A stretch of DNA of 64,000 bases from Phragmites australis (Eukaryota > Streptophyta > Magnoliopsida > Poales > Poaceae): assembly GCF_958298935.1 (NCBI RefSeq), contig NC_084923.1:20994501-21058500 (forward strand). The letters are read 5' to 3'. The notes beneath the pieces were generated by a model. That model did no database searches and was not told where the DNA came from. It saw nothing but the letters and a program-made list of their open reading frames with translations. Both the position numbers and the translations under genes were made by a program. Position 1 is the first letter of the stretch. Every line of letters begins with the position of its first letter. Below, in pieces: positions 23,508 to 35,576 of this stretch.

Positions 23508-26500
23508 ATGGTGCCCTCCGAGAGAGGAAGCGTCGCCACCGTCGTCAGCACGGCCGCCGCCGAGAAGCTGCTCCATGGGTAAGAGAGTTCTTGGAGAGGG
23601 GCAAGAGTCCTGTTGAGGGATTCTAAATTTCTTTCCTTTGGAGTTTGGAGGTTGCAATGGGTCATGGTTGATAGTTTTGTCGCTGTGGATTTTAGAAATT
23701 ATAGATTCCTAGCTTAAGCTGGTTCTGCGACAAATTATCAGATTATTATTTTTAGATAAAGGAACAAAGTTCCGTCTTTTTGCATCGTCCAATGCATACA
23801 GCCAAAAAAACATTATTACAACGTATCAAATGGAAGGAAACAAAATATGAAAAATGTATCATAATCCGCATAGTCTATAATTATGCGGCCACCTATTCTT
23901 GACGAAGAACTGTATGGCCACCACTTCCAAACAATGACATGCCTTCCTTTTATAGCAACCTCAAGAAACGTAACAAAAAATGTTCCCCTGAAAATGCCCT
24001 GCATCAAAATTATAGTTGGTTTTTTATTAAAAAATATCATTACGGTAATGTCATATGGACCAAAAATGGCAGCCACTCCTAGGCAATTCCATTTGTTCTT
24101 AGCCAACATCTCATTATATGGCCCATACTTCTAGATTTTTGGATTCCCAAGGCAATAGTGATTGTATGGCACATCGAACTAGCAAAATGACACTTAAAAA
24201 ACAGATGCTGATTGTTTTACTGTGGTTGCAAAAACAACATTTTAAGCTGCCTTTATAGTTTCTTTTGGACAGATTATCCTTGGTCAAAATAATTCATCTA
24301 CATAAGTACCACAAGAAAATCTTTATTTTGAGTGGAAGCTTAAGCTTCCAAAGACCTTTTGATGTGGCTGATATGGCCCGTGCTATTATTTGTGTATACA
24401 TGGAATGAACCGAATATTTTTCATTTGCATGCAACCCCTATTTGAGGTGTCCTGTCCACGCGCGTAGAGGCTTGCCTAGATGAAGCCCGTGGGGAGGCCA
24501 AGGGCCTCTGGGCTCCAATGGAGCTGGCGGAGGCCAGGGTGTCGATTGGCTGCCAGCGTTGCCGTGCGGTTGAGGTAGCGAGGCGGCGTCAACGATGGAG
24601 TGGCCGAAGCGACCTCCATGAGGTCCTCTTCGGTGGAAGAGGAGGAGGTCGTCGCCACCACTGGCAGCGCTACTGGTGCGGTCGGTGCGAAGGAAGGGTC
24701 CGCGAGGCGACTTGCTGTAGAGCCAAAGCCGGGTGGTGGGACCACATCGGAAGAGGTAGTTGTTGCTGGCGACAAGAGGGGGTTAGCCCCGCTGCGTGCC
24801 GTCGTAGTGGCCCTGGTGCCGAATGCGAAGATGGCCGGAGGACGGAAGTGACCCTGTCAACTTGGGCTGGATCGTATCGGAGATGTATCGCCCAAGTATC
24901 TAGTACGTATCTGATTTTTCTTTTTTTCTTTTTTCCCAATACGCGACAAATACGTATCCTAGCCGTATTGAAGCTGTATCCGTATTGGATACCATATCTG
25001 ATACGGATACGCTCAACCAGGGGCGTATCGGTGTTTTGTAGATTAGTAATGCCTAATCTACCCCGGTCTTTTGGCTGACATACGATGTCCCATCGATTTT
25101 GTCGATATTTCTTTTTATGATTGTCCCCTTGCCCAAAAAACCTAGACTGAAGATAATCCAGTCTTTTAAGCACCTCTAGAGATTTAAAAGAAGGACATCA
25201 TAAATACGGGAAGACAACTCAGTACTGAGTTACTAAGAACTAATCGATCTCCAACAGACATTAGTTTTCCCTTTCAACTGGTCAATTTCTTTTTAAACTT
25301 TTCTTCGACTCCCTCCTTCGAATCATAATTTCTTAACTTACTATGGATCATCGGAATGCCAAGATATCTGAAAGGCAAAGACCCAAATCACAACCAAATA
25401 ATTGTGTGTACGGGTCTTCATATTGCTTAGCAGTCTTATAGCAAAAGATCTTACTTTTATGAAAGTTAATCTTATGCCCAGATAATTGTTTGAACACGCA
25501 AAGCAAGAGTTTCATATTTCTGGCTTGCTTGATGTTATGATCCATAAATACGATGGTGTCATCTGCATATTGCAGAATAGATAAGTCATCATTTATCAGG
25601 TGTGGAACCACTCCCGTAATCTACCCATCCTTTTTTGCTCTAGATAATAAAACTGCAAGCATATCTACAACAATACTGAAGAGAACGGGCGATAAGGGAT
25701 CTTCTTGTCTCAATCCTTTTTGTGTTTGAAAATAAGGTGCTACATCATCATTGATCTTAATTCCAACATGACCCCTAGACACAAAGCTTTGGATCCAGCC
25801 ACACCATTATGCTGAAAAACCTTTCATTCGCAAAGCTTGCTGAAGGAAGGATCATTTAACCTTGTCATAAGCTTTCTCAAAATCAATTTCAAGATCACAC
25901 CATTTTGTTTTTTCATGTGCAACTCATGACTAGTATCATGGATTATTATCATTCCTTACATTATGTTTCGATCAGGCATGAATGCATTTTGAGATGGGCT
26001 AATTACTTTTTCAGCAATTGTTCCAATCCGATTTGTAGCAACTTTAGTGAAAATTTAAAAGCTGACATTAAGGAGGCAAATTGGACGATATTCTTGAATC
26101 TTTAGCGCATTACTCTTTTTGGGAATTAGGCTAATGATACCGAAGTTCAGACTGAAAAAAGATGATTTCCCTTGGTGAAAGTCGTTGAATAAGGCCATGA
26201 GATCATCTTTGATGATTTTCCAGAAAACTTGGTAAAATTTAGCAGAAAAGCCATCAGGGTCTGGAGATTTATTATGCTCCATTTAGAAAATTCCTCTCTT
26301 TACCTCCTCCACATCAACAAGGACAGTAAGGATCTCATTTTCACTTTCACTTTCACTTAAGGAATATCACTAGTTAAATATTCATCCATTGCAAAATTAT
26401 TATGCTCCGGTTTGCCAAAAAGGACTTTATAATATTTTGTGATATATTTTTTTAAGGTTTGCTTCTCCAATTATGGTACCACCATCTTGTTCCAACCTAT

Positions 26501-29500
26501 ATATCCTTGTCTTTCTTTTTTTACCATTGGCCACTAGATAAAAGAATTTTGTATTATTGTCTCCCTCTAGTAGCTGTTTGACTTTAACTCTTTGGTACTA
26601 TTTGAGCTCTTCTTCTCTTAGCATATGAGCTAACCTTTTATTGAGGTAATGTTTAAATGCTATCTCATTAGGCGTTAAAGGATTATTTTCTGCCCTTTTA
26701 TGAAGATCATTTATCATTGTGGTGAGCTGTTGCTTTTCTTTCTTGAGGAGGCTAGAAGTATGTTTAGCACAGCCTTTAGTATTGTTGCAGAGTTCTAATT
26801 TTGTTTTGCCATTTTTCAATGGCATTACTTGTTCTGCCAAATGTTGGCAACCATATAAAAAAAGCCTTTGCGGATCAACCAGCCTTATTCAAATTTGAAA
26901 AGGGGTTGAATGCCAAACTAAGTGGAAGCCCCAGTGCTTAGCAATAAAGGGATATATGGTCAGATCGGGACCGATCAAGTGCCTCAACTTTGACCTTTGG
27001 GTACTTAGATTCCCACTCAGTGCTTATAAGAACTCGATCCAGCTTCTCAAAAGTTGGTGGATCCAGTTTATTGGCCCATGTATATTGTCTTCCAATCATG
27101 TCAACCTCCCGTAAATTCGGAGTGTCAATTATTGCATTGAATAAACGGGGCCATTGAGGATTGGAATTATCATTATTTTTATCCTCTGGACGCCTCATGC
27201 TGTTGAAATCATCCCCTATGATCATGAAGAATGTTTCCAAACTACATACATAAGCCATTTCAGTTAGAAAATCTGCTTTTCGCATATAATGCTCATGCGA
27301 ATCCATCTTTTCTATTCTTTAAAAGGAATTTTGAGTTAAAATTCCCTTCAACTATGGAACCGATGTCAAAGACAGAGGCATTAATACCAATAATCACACC
27401 ACCACCACCCCCCCCCCATCTTCCTTGCGGTGGCATAACATGCCACACATAATCCAAACCACCACAAAAGTGATTAAGGGTTGAAGCAGAAAAAGTGCTT
27501 CTACCTGTTTCCATGATAGCGAGGAAATCGATACGTAGTTCTTTTACTATGTTCGAAATATAATTGTGTTTAGCCAAGTCTCCTAGACCTCTGTTATTCC
27601 AAAATATACCTTTCATCAAATATGTATTTTGGACAGAGTATTTGACTTCTTAGGTAGGCGAGGAACCTTACCTTTGTTCTTAGAAGAATTGGACTTTTTT
27701 CTTTCTAGGGACCATGTTTAGATTATCACAAACACGGTCTAAATTCTCATTATTTAGATCCTCAGTTAAATCAAGGCATATGTGACTGAGGATAACATCA
27801 AGTCCATCCATATCATCCTCATCCTCAAAATTGTAAGGATCTAGAGTTATGATATAATTTTTTACTCTACCTAAACACCTAGGTGTTTTTGCTACCACAG
27901 ATAAACGATCAAACTCTATGTGTTTAATAGAAACAACAGATTGTTTAATGATCCCATCATCTCTACCTATAGACACACCTATGTTTTTAATGTTCGAAGA
28001 AATAACATCATTAGGTAAAGAAAGGAAAGACTGATTATGCGTACCTCCTTTTAGGTTGCGTCTCGCTGCATAACACTTCGCCTTGGTCATCGAGTCATCA
28101 TCTCCTAGAGCTTGAATCCTGCTACTAGTGGGGTGCCGAGCAGCCATGATAGTCTCTGGGACTAAGAATAAGTCGCCAGAAGCCACCCCTTCCTGTGGTG
28201 CTACCCCTGTAATGGTCACATCAAAGGTATCCACCAACGGTAGTACCTCTAAAGCCTCAATCATCTTAGAGTTTTTCATATTGGCTCTCACCCCGTTTTG
28301 CTTGCAAAGGCGCTGCAGCTGTTGTCTTGACAATTTATTGAGAATCATCCTCCTGGGAACCTGAACAGCTTCGGAGTGCACATCCTCACTTGGCACAACA
28401 CCTCCAAGCTTGACCAGAGGCGCCGCACCCTGGACCACCTCAGCGTACAGCTTGCTGTAGCCATCCAAAACAGCGACCAACTCATTGCCACGAGCAAACA
28501 CACCAGTTTCCTCCGGATTGACATTTGAAGCCATGTCCTCAAGCGACTGCGTGCCCTGGACCACTGCTGGACATGACCGAGCAGCCTGTTTCCCAGCGCT
28601 CAGCACTCCCAAATCAGCAGGCAACTCATCACCACAAGCATCGTTCGCCAGTTTGTCAACCGAATATGTGGCCTCAAGCGACGGATCGCCCTAGACCATC
28701 ATCCTAGTGTCCAGCTCTCCAAAATCAGCGTTCACCTCGTCTCCATGAGCGATGACGATACCATTCTTCGGCATGTCAATAGGAACCATCACCGCAAGTG
28801 ATAGCATACCTTCTATATTTTCGGCCGCCATCTCTGTCACATCCTCATTGACGGACAATAAACCATTCGCCACGGCAACATCCATCATCCAAACACCATC
28901 TCCTCCCTTTGCCATCAGTTGACAAGTCCCACAACATTCTGTCACCACCCCTTCGAACTCCTGATCCGGCAACAAAGATGGCCACACCTGCAGATTGTTA
29001 TGCCGATCCGCCAACAAAGATGCCTAACACCCTCGTTTCCCCAGCCGGTGCCCCTGCTACTGTCACCTCCGTCATGAACTCCATCAGCGCGCCCTCCGCC
29101 TTGACCATCAACACACCCTCTGCCTTGAACTCCATCAACACGCCCTCTGCCTTGAACTCCATCAACACGCCCACCGCCTTGACCATCAGCGTGCCCACCA
29201 TCGGCCATCCCATGAATCACCACAACCGCGTACGCGCGAGACGGTGCAGGAGTCTTGCCACACGATCGAGTAAAGATCTCACGACGGATAGGGCTAGATG
29301 GAAAAACCTTGAGACGGCCGCGAAGAGATGCCAGCCCCGAATATCTCCTAGCCCAAACAGAACCCGACCCGTCAGGTGTCCCGTGCGGAGACCGATTCAA
29401 AATTTGAATACCCGCAGAAACCAGATCAAATGCCGGTAAGCCGGGTTTCGCCGGCGACTGTGAGTCACGACGAGCGAACAATCACCCAGCGTATAGCGCT

Positions 29501-31851
29501 GTGAGATCCTTGGCTTCAGCAACGTCCCTATCAAATTTTTCGACCGCACACATGAACGCTTCAGCACCACAGATGCTATGATATCCTCTGGTGACGTCAC
29601 TTCTTGACGCACTGGATCATCCACCAGGACCAAAAGTCGGCCGTAGTTGCAAGTTCCGTTGTGGAGTACCCCGCCCTCACCGCATCAGTGACAATCTGTG
29701 AAGCAATTGGTGAAGGCGTCTCCTCTAGTACCGATCCATCGCACCGGAGATCCCCTTGAACTTGATCCGCAGGAACAGCCGAATGGAAAATCTTGGCCAC
29801 GATCGCTTGCTCTAGGTGTTCCCGCGCCCGAACACGGCACACATCCTCCTTCCCAGCAAATGCAATTTTGCGAGTGACCACTGCGCGATGCCGTTGAGCA
29901 GCTCGGATCGTAGGGAGCCATGAAAATCGCCTCGTCGCCTCATCATCACCCCATGGATAACCTACCAGACTGCTGATATATTGATATTATGTGAGTTGCA
30001 TTATCAGATTAATGGAACTATTTAGGCACAGACACGATATTTTTACTCAAGAAGCAATCTGTAGTAACGAATTAATGTGGTTAATATAGGCACGAGCACA
30101 ATATGGAATTTGCCAAAGATCAAGTGCCGTAAATTTCTACATTGCTCAACAACGTGTATCGGTTAGGTTGCTGTTGAGTCCTTTTGTTTTTTGCTATTGA
30201 TTTTAGTCGTCAGCTTGTTCTTTTTCGTGCGGTTAAAATGAAACTTATAGTTTTGCTTGATTAACTTGTTTCTGATGAAGTTCCTATCGTTCAACCTTGT
30301 GCAGGCCTATCTCTGGCAAGAAATGCAAGAAGAAGGCCCCGAGGAAGATCCATAAGACTGAGAGGGAGAAGCTTAAGCGCGACCATCTAAATGACCTCTT
30401 TGGTGAGCTGGGTAATATGCTAGGTAAGTTGGTATCCACTAATGTCCTTAGTCATAGTATTGTAACTTGAACCAGTGCTGCTTGAGAGTTCATGCTTCTG
30501 AATTTTTATGATTGTATGATGGTATGTGATACAATTTTTATGAATGCTGTTGTCATCTATGCCAAAATCATGTTTCACATAAGTCGCATAACACAGCTAG
30601 CATGATTCCACTATCTGTCATGAATTTTCCTCCTAAAAGTATTTGGGTTCATATACGCCCACCATTGGACTTGCATCTCAGAAGTTGTGACTCCTGGATT
30701 AGCTTATAAAGTGGTTTCCCTAGAAGAATGCACGTGCATGGTCCACTGTGAATGTATAAAGTGTTTGTCTACAGCATCTTATTAGCTCTCCTTCATTACT
30801 GCTTTTTTACAAAAGAAAAAAGGGGTGACATCTTATTAGCCTTGAATGTACTTGTTTTCTTGAAACTATAACTCACCCTTATGTTTACCCTTCAGCCCTG
30901 ACCATATACTTTGAGGTTTTTGAACTTAGTCTTTTGCATTGTGTTCCTAACAATTTTATATAGTTCAAAGCTGCTATTGGGAAATTTTTCTGATCACATG
31001 TAGCATCCCTTTACAGAAGCAGATAGGCAGAACAACGGGAAGGCATGCATATTGACTGACACTACTCGAATACTAAGACATCTGCTTTCTCAAGTCGAAT
31101 CTCTCCGAATGTTAAATAGCAACCTGCAGAATGAATCCCATCATGTAAGACTTTTTCTAATACGTGAACACCTTTTCTAGCGAACGAACTGTTATCTGAT
31201 TTTATCCACTGTAATTCTGTAAATGCTTTCTAAGAATGTCTAGACTCATTTGCATATCATTGATACAGAATATTTCGCTTGTAACATTACATTTGTCGCA
31301 TCTTCCAGCATGACTCAACAGTTATTTATTATCTATGCTCCTTTTTCCTAAAACAGGTTGCAGTGGAGAGGAATGAGCTGCAGGATGAGACCAATGTGCT
31401 CCGCAAGGAAATCTTGGAGCTTCAAAATGAGTCGAGGATACGGCTTTCAAGCAACCCGGATTGGGGCCATGGCATCACCGGATCGGTTCTCCCTGTTCCT
31501 CACTCCACGACTGCAGTTTTCTCATCACAGCAGCCAATGCAACCACCCACCATCGCAAGCACCGTGTTCACCTTGCAGCAACCACTGCCACAACCAGCGG
31601 TGATTGAGCAGCCCTGTGCTACACCACCACTGGAACTGAAGCTCTTCCTAGAAGCGGCGTCTGTTGAAAGCTATGAACCATCAGAAAACCAGGAGGCTCA
31701 CAGCCATGTGACGCGACCACAGGCAAGGTACCCGACCCAAGCAACTTTTTGTCCTGCAAGCCTGCTTTCTGCCCTTCCAAGGATGGAAGATGAGCAATGT
31801 AGCAGCAGCACAACCGGCAGCAGCAAGGAAGCTAGCACTGGAAGAGGTTGA
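23508..31851 (+). CDS. bHLH transcription factor, subgroup IVb, IRO3/POPEYE-like, four exons
   Basis: Exons: 23508-23578, 30305-30423, 31017-31144, 31357-31851. Phases close to a 270-residue nuclear protein. The bHLH domain spans about residues 36-97. The basic region and helix 1 read PRKIHKTEREKLKRDHLNDLF then GELGNML, with the E-box-contacting Glu at 45 and Arg at 49. After a loop with DRQNNGKA, helix 2 is ILTDTTRILRHLLSQVESL. A coiled coil (about 95-136) follows, then a Gln/Pro-rich region, and an EAR-type repression motif LELKL at about 198-202. This layout matches rice IRO3 and Arabidopsis PYE, repressors of the iron-deficiency response; target genes here are inferred. The serine-rich C-terminus SSSTTGSSKEASTGRG is also typical. 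Intron 1 is 6.7 kb, swollen by a LINE on the opposite strand. Confidence 0.88.
23746..24130 (-). mobile_element. Candidate 3' end of a second LINE fragment in the bHLH intron
   Basis: The plus strand reads TTTTTAGATAAAGGAACAAA then a segment with TGCATCGTCCAATGCAT. Reversed, this resembles the tails of grass L1-type LINEs, which end in a short repeat of the form TTTATCTAAAAA. No coding domain or duplication was confirmed, so the call rests on the tail alone. Confidence 0.35.
24868..25035. repeat. Cluster of GTATC/GATAC-type motifs at the LINE 3' border
   Basis: Within about 165 bases the words GTATCGG, TACGTATC, CGTATTG, GGATAC and GATACGGATACGC occur about a dozen times in both orientations. 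They sit between the broken LINE frame and an unrelated GC-rich segment. The arrangement suggests a short foldback or SINE-like repeat; the family is not identified. Confidence 0.45.
25040..27619 (-). pseudogene. LINE ORF2: endonuclease and reverse transcriptase, broken
   Basis: The frame begins MMKGIFWNNRGLGDLAKHN, the usual start of plant L1 ORF2. Endonuclease motifs follow: GDDFNS (27200 region) and RSDHISL near 26945. RT motifs include KSPDPDGFSAKFYQVFW (26270), ISLIPKKSN and YRPICLLN (about 26060-26130), and the catalytic YADDTIVFMD (about 25560). A C-terminal block reads RFFGQGDNHKKKYR, then WDIVCQPKDRGRLGI (25160-25050). Frames change at about 26930, 26290, 25620 and elsewhere. The YADD Asp pair is intact, but the protein cannot be made in one piece. 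Confidence 0.85.
27680..29900 (-). pseudogene. LINE ORF1 region, broken
   Basis: The longest intact piece (27680-28624) encodes 314 residues. It contains a SAP-like segment (MILNKLSRQQLQRLCKQNGV, then RANMKNSKMIEALEVL) and ends KKKVQFF, 60 bases before ORF2. Upstream pieces up to about 29880 are in other frames and include a minisatellite. A CCHC knuckle, common in plant LINE ORF1, was not found. Function as an RNA-binding ORF1 protein is inferred from position. Confidence 0.6.
29077..29186. repeat. Minisatellite of 24/27-bp units in the LINE ORF1 region
   Basis: About four units, each ending in GCCTT and containing CCATCAACACGCCCTCTGCC or a close variant, occur head to tail. Unit lengths of 24 and 27 bp preserve reading frame and would encode repeats such as EFKAEGVLM on the minus strand. 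Confidence 0.75.
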
Positions 31852-32482
31852 GTGAATCAGGTCAACAATCAAATAGGTTATGTTTGGGCGTAGTGGCCTA
31901 CTGGGTATACTGGCATCAGAAGACCTGTGCATGTAAATACCGATGTCCATTTTGGATTTCAGAACGACGATAGATGATGCTCCGATGGAAATTTCCCTTT
32001 TCACCCCACTTGTTGCAACTTTAGTTGATAAATGTCGAAGCTCTCCCGCAGTCAAAACTCTCCTCTCCAGGCTCCAGCTCTGGCTGGGCCTTGACTTTCC
32101 CAGTTATTACTCGAGGAGTTGATCTGAATGATACTTGCTTGCTGAAGTTGCAGCTACGAGATTGGGATGATCGACATTTTGATTCACTAACAGAGCTTGG
32201 CCAACAAACCAGAATGATGCAAGTCGTGTAAGAATCTCAATTAATGTACAGTGTTTAATAACCTTAATCGTTTCGCTTACTGTTAATTGAAAAGCATGGC
32301 ATCCATCACACTATCGTATGACCCAGCTGGAATTGGAAAATTCACCATGTTCTCCACAAGGTATTTTATCCACCATACATTTTTGGAGACAAAAAAGACC
32401 ACTAGCCTGTGTGCGCTATACCAGTCAAATCAGAGAGAGAGAACCAGTCAAATGAGAGAGAGAGAGAGTTCCTTGGACATCC
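31852..32482. other. Convergent intergenic region between the bHLH and GCD1-like genes
   Basis: The two genes face each other, with 631 bases between stop codons, so this interval should hold both 3' UTRs. A short (GA)n run lies at about 32450-32468. Nothing else was recognised. Confidence 0.45.
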
Positions 32483-35385
32483 TTATGGCCGATTTCCCCT
32501 GAAGGAGGAATTAGGGGGGATTGCAGGTGTGTCTTCGCTGTACGGCTGGGTGGCGGGATCAGTCACGCTCGGTAGTCTTTGCACACTCCCCTTTGCTTTT
32601 CTTGCGTTAGGGCCAATCTCTTCGATCATGTACTTCCACCCGTCGATTGGGCGCCTCCGACTAAAGATGTGGGTTTTGATGAAGCTAGCAATCTACAATC
32701 ACATCTTTGACATCATTTCCAAAACAATATCAACAAGAATATAGGGTTAAGGAAGTATAGTTTGTGGACCTGCTGTTTACTGAAAGCAATTCGTCTTTCA
32801 AATTCTTGGAGAAGAATGTCCTCTTCCCGCTGTGAGATCTTCCATATATTCCCATCCTGGCCTCTCGAGGTAGTTTCCCAACCATCAGGCCTGGTTTTAA
32901 TCTGTGGTGCTTGGGATCTTGGAATCACCAAAATCAGTGTTGCCAGAATCAAATATACTGCATTTCAAAAAGACCACAAGCAAATTAACATAGTCAACTA
33001 ACCACAGAATATAAGAAAAAGTGAAAGTGTGCGCAACACAAAGCCTAACCAGTCATGCACTATATATTTGCTACCACAGGAAAACTAGTAACCGTTAGAA
33101 ATGATCTTATAGTATGCAAAGTTTCTACTTGAAGGCAAGTGATACTGCCCAACTTAAAAGATAATGCATCATGGGCAAGGTTGGTCAGTTTAAGTAACAG
33201 TAGCACAGCAAAAGAAATATTACATAACTAAAATGTAAAGTGTGCCCACTGCTGCCAACTAGGTGATGAGCAGCAATATCTGAACAAAGCTGACATAAGT
33301 TCAGTATTGAGCAAGAGCAGCAGACACTCAACCGCAGTGCTTACTTGTACCTAAAAACACTCTATTCAAATCTGAAAAAGAAATATGGCATGTACTGGAT
33401 CAAGGATAAACCTCCATAGTACTCATGATTTGTGATATCATGCTGCTAGATTGTAAGTTTGGCAACAAATGGTACGAGTCATATGACCATGATTGTAATT
33501 TGGCCAAACAAGTCAGACAGTAGCGGAACGTAGGGGTGGGCAATCGGTTATTATGGTTCGGCTTGTTCGGTTTTTAAATTTTCAGTTTTCAGAAACTAGA
33601 AACCGAAATAACCTAGGGAAAAAGCAAAACCAAACCTAAATAACCGACATATTTTGGCTCGGTTTCTTCATTTTTTGGTTTTAAAGCAAAATTTCTACAC
33701 AGCTCAATAGAGGCACACATGACACATCATTGCAATGCAAATATATCCATAAAGGCATACGGCATTAAAAAATCACAATACGTCCAACACAATAATTCAA
33801 ATAATCTTGGGCCAGGCCAAGCCAGGCCAAACCAGGAGGTGCATGAGTGGCTTGGGCCTTAGGCGGTTTGGGCCAGGATATTTGCGCCTCAGGAGATGAC
33901 AAATGGAGGTCTATGTACATTTCGGTTTATATGATTTGTTCGGTTTTTAGAGTCTAGAAACTGAAATTAATTCGGATAACCGAACAACATGACTTTGAAA
34001 ACCGAACAAATCGTAAAAATCGGTTATTTCAGTTTCTATGTTCGTTTTTTGGATTTTTTTTAATTCGGATAACCGAACAACATGACTTTGAAAACCGAAC
34101 AAATCGTAAAAATCGGTTATTTCAGTTTCTATGTTCGTTTTTTGGATTTTTTGCCCACCCTTAACGGAATTTGTAATATGTCCATAAGAGACCAGGTAGT
34201 GAACTGGTTCGACGAGTAATTTGTGCATCAGGATTCTAGCAGTGAACCGGTTTTCACCAAAATCTCACTTGAAATATGGCTGTTAAGACACTTCAACAGA
34301 TTCTAATTTGACGTGCAACAGATGCTTTCAGGCCCATATTATACAGCATCGCAGTCCGCTTTAGCATACATTCTAGTGTTCCACTGAGTAGTCCACCAAT
34401 CTTTAACAGGAACCACGACAGAATCATATAACAAATGACATGTCAATCGATCTTCCTCACTGGATATGTACCTGACACATTTATCATGATTCCTATTGCC
34501 CATGCATTCTGTACAGTTTCATAGATTATCTAAAGGTTGTTAACTCGTTGCATGACATAGGAGAACCTTGCCAAGAAACTTTCCTGCATGTGATTCCAGT
34601 TAAGTGGCTAGCCAATCAATGTGATCATACAAATCGCAAATATAACTGGTCTTGCAAGTTGAATTTCCATCGATATGGCCTTCATAGGGGACCTGGGAGG
34701 ATAACCCAAGACAAGAACTTCCACCAACATATGATTATGTCACAGGTCGCAAGCAATCCAATTTGAGCAAGCAATGCGATGACATGAATCAAGTACAGCT
34801 AAAGGCGCGATTTTGTTCAAGAATAAAGACGAAAGATAAGGGAGTAGTAGCGCACTCGGAGCACGAGTCGAGGAGCCGGTCGATGTCGTCGGCGCCGCCG
34901 CCGAGTCGCGCCTCCTCCATCTTCTCGATCTCCTTCACCCACAGCGCGGCGTGCACGCGCTGCTTCCTCGTCCTGTACTCGTCCGCCTGCGCCTTCTTCT
35001 TCGCAACGGGGCCGCCCGCGACTCCCTCCGCCGCGCTCGGCCCACGCTGCGGCGGGCCCCGCCTCGACGCGGCGCGGCGGTCGGCCCAGCGCTCGTCCAT
35101 GTCGGCCACGAAGGCCTTGGTGTCGGGGTCCACCTCGGCGGAGACAGCCGGTACGGCGGCCGCCGAGGCCGAGGAGGCGGGGGACTCCCACGGCGCGGCG
35201 GGCGCCGGGGAGGAGGCGGGAGAGTCGCCCGGGAGCCATGCGGTCTCCCACGCGTCGTTCCACTCGTCGTCGCCAGTGGCCGACGAGGGGGGCTGCGGTG
35301 GCGGCGCGCGGCGGTGCGAGGACAGGCCGCGGAGGCCGGAGGTGGCGGAGATGGGGAGGCGAAGGGCGCGCCGGAGGGAGTGCAT
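32483..35385 (-). CDS. Mitochondrial protein resembling GAMETE CELL DEFECTIVE 1 (GCD1), three exons, likely frameshift in exon 2
   Basis: Exons from the 5' side: 35385-34856, 32957-32770, 32692-32483. Exon 1 begins MHSLRRALRLPISATSGLRG, an Arg-rich mitochondrial presequence. It continues with DEWNDAWETAWLPGD, DPDTKAFVADMDERWADRR and RVHAALWVKEIEKMEEARLG. Exon 2 encodes IFDSGNTDFGDSKIPSTT in one frame, then IKTRPDGWETTSRGQDGN and REEDILLQEFERRIAFSKQQ in another. Exon 3 encodes IASFIKTHIFSRRRPIDGWK and ends PNSSFRGNRP. The conserved text needs a frame change near 32900-32904, equivalent to two missing bases or one extra. A cryptic acceptor inside exon 2 could restore the frame but would skip conserved residues. 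The family, needed for gamete and embryo development in rice, is assigned from remembered similarity. Confidence 0.7.
33531..34163. mobile_element. hAT-like non-autonomous element in intron 1 of the GCD1-like gene
   Basis: The left end is TAGGGGTGGGCAA and the right end reads TAAGGGTGGGCAA when reverse-complemented, a 13-bp terminal inverted repeat with one mismatch. The flanking 8-mers GCGGAACG and ACGGAATT share five central bases and may be an eroded 8-bp duplication, as expected for hAT. The interior repeats CGGTT and CCGAAC motifs and contains a recent tandem duplication. Confidence 0.7.
33968..34153. repeat. Near-perfect tandem duplication, 2 x 93 bp
   Basis: Two adjacent copies begin TAATTCGGATAACCGAACAA at 33968 and 34061 and are identical over almost their whole length. 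Their near identity in an otherwise diverged element indicates a recent duplication. Confidence 0.92.
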
Positions 35386-35576
35386 GGCGGGTGCTCGGCA
35401 AAATGCCGCAGGGAGCGTTGGTTTCCTGCGACGCCGTAGAGGATGAGCACTGCTGCTATCGGTGTCCTCTGCCTTCGAAACTTGCTCATGGCAATCTTCG
35501 CCTTTGCGCCGATCCATGCCCTCCATTGACAAATCAGTGCTCTATGCCTCGAGTACTCGTGTGACCCACATCCGTT

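Larger units (their letters stand above)
25036..29940 (-). mobile_element. L1-type LINE retrotransposon inserted antisense in intron 1 of the bHLH gene
   Basis: Read on the minus strand, the order is ORF1-like region (about 29900-27680), endonuclease (27619-26938), and reverse transcriptase (about 26840-25040). This is the order of plant L1 elements. The 3' end is cut within the C-terminal part of ORF2, because the frame ending GRLGITNLQ breaks off into unrelated sequence near 25040. The 5' border near 29940 is judged from the end of the GC-rich leader. Multiple stops and frameshifts make the element dead. Confidence 0.85.

Noticed and set aside
22778..23665. A 295-codon minus-strand frame over the bHLH leader
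   Set aside because: Low-complexity translation of a GC-rich 5' leader; it lacks a domain and overlaps the real plus-strand first exon.
28909..29439. A 176-codon plus-strand frame over the LINE ORF1 region
   Set aside because: It is a shadow of the minus-strand LINE and its apparent repeats are the minisatellite.
33947..34228. A 93-codon minus-strand frame with a duplicated segment
   Set aside because: It is only the translation of the 93-bp tandem duplication inside the hAT element; 93 is divisible by three, so the frame stays open.
34817..35489. Long frames in the other five readings over exon 1 of the GCD1-like gene
   Set aside because: They arise from very high GC content. Only the frame starting MHSLRRAL shows family conservation and a valid splice donor.
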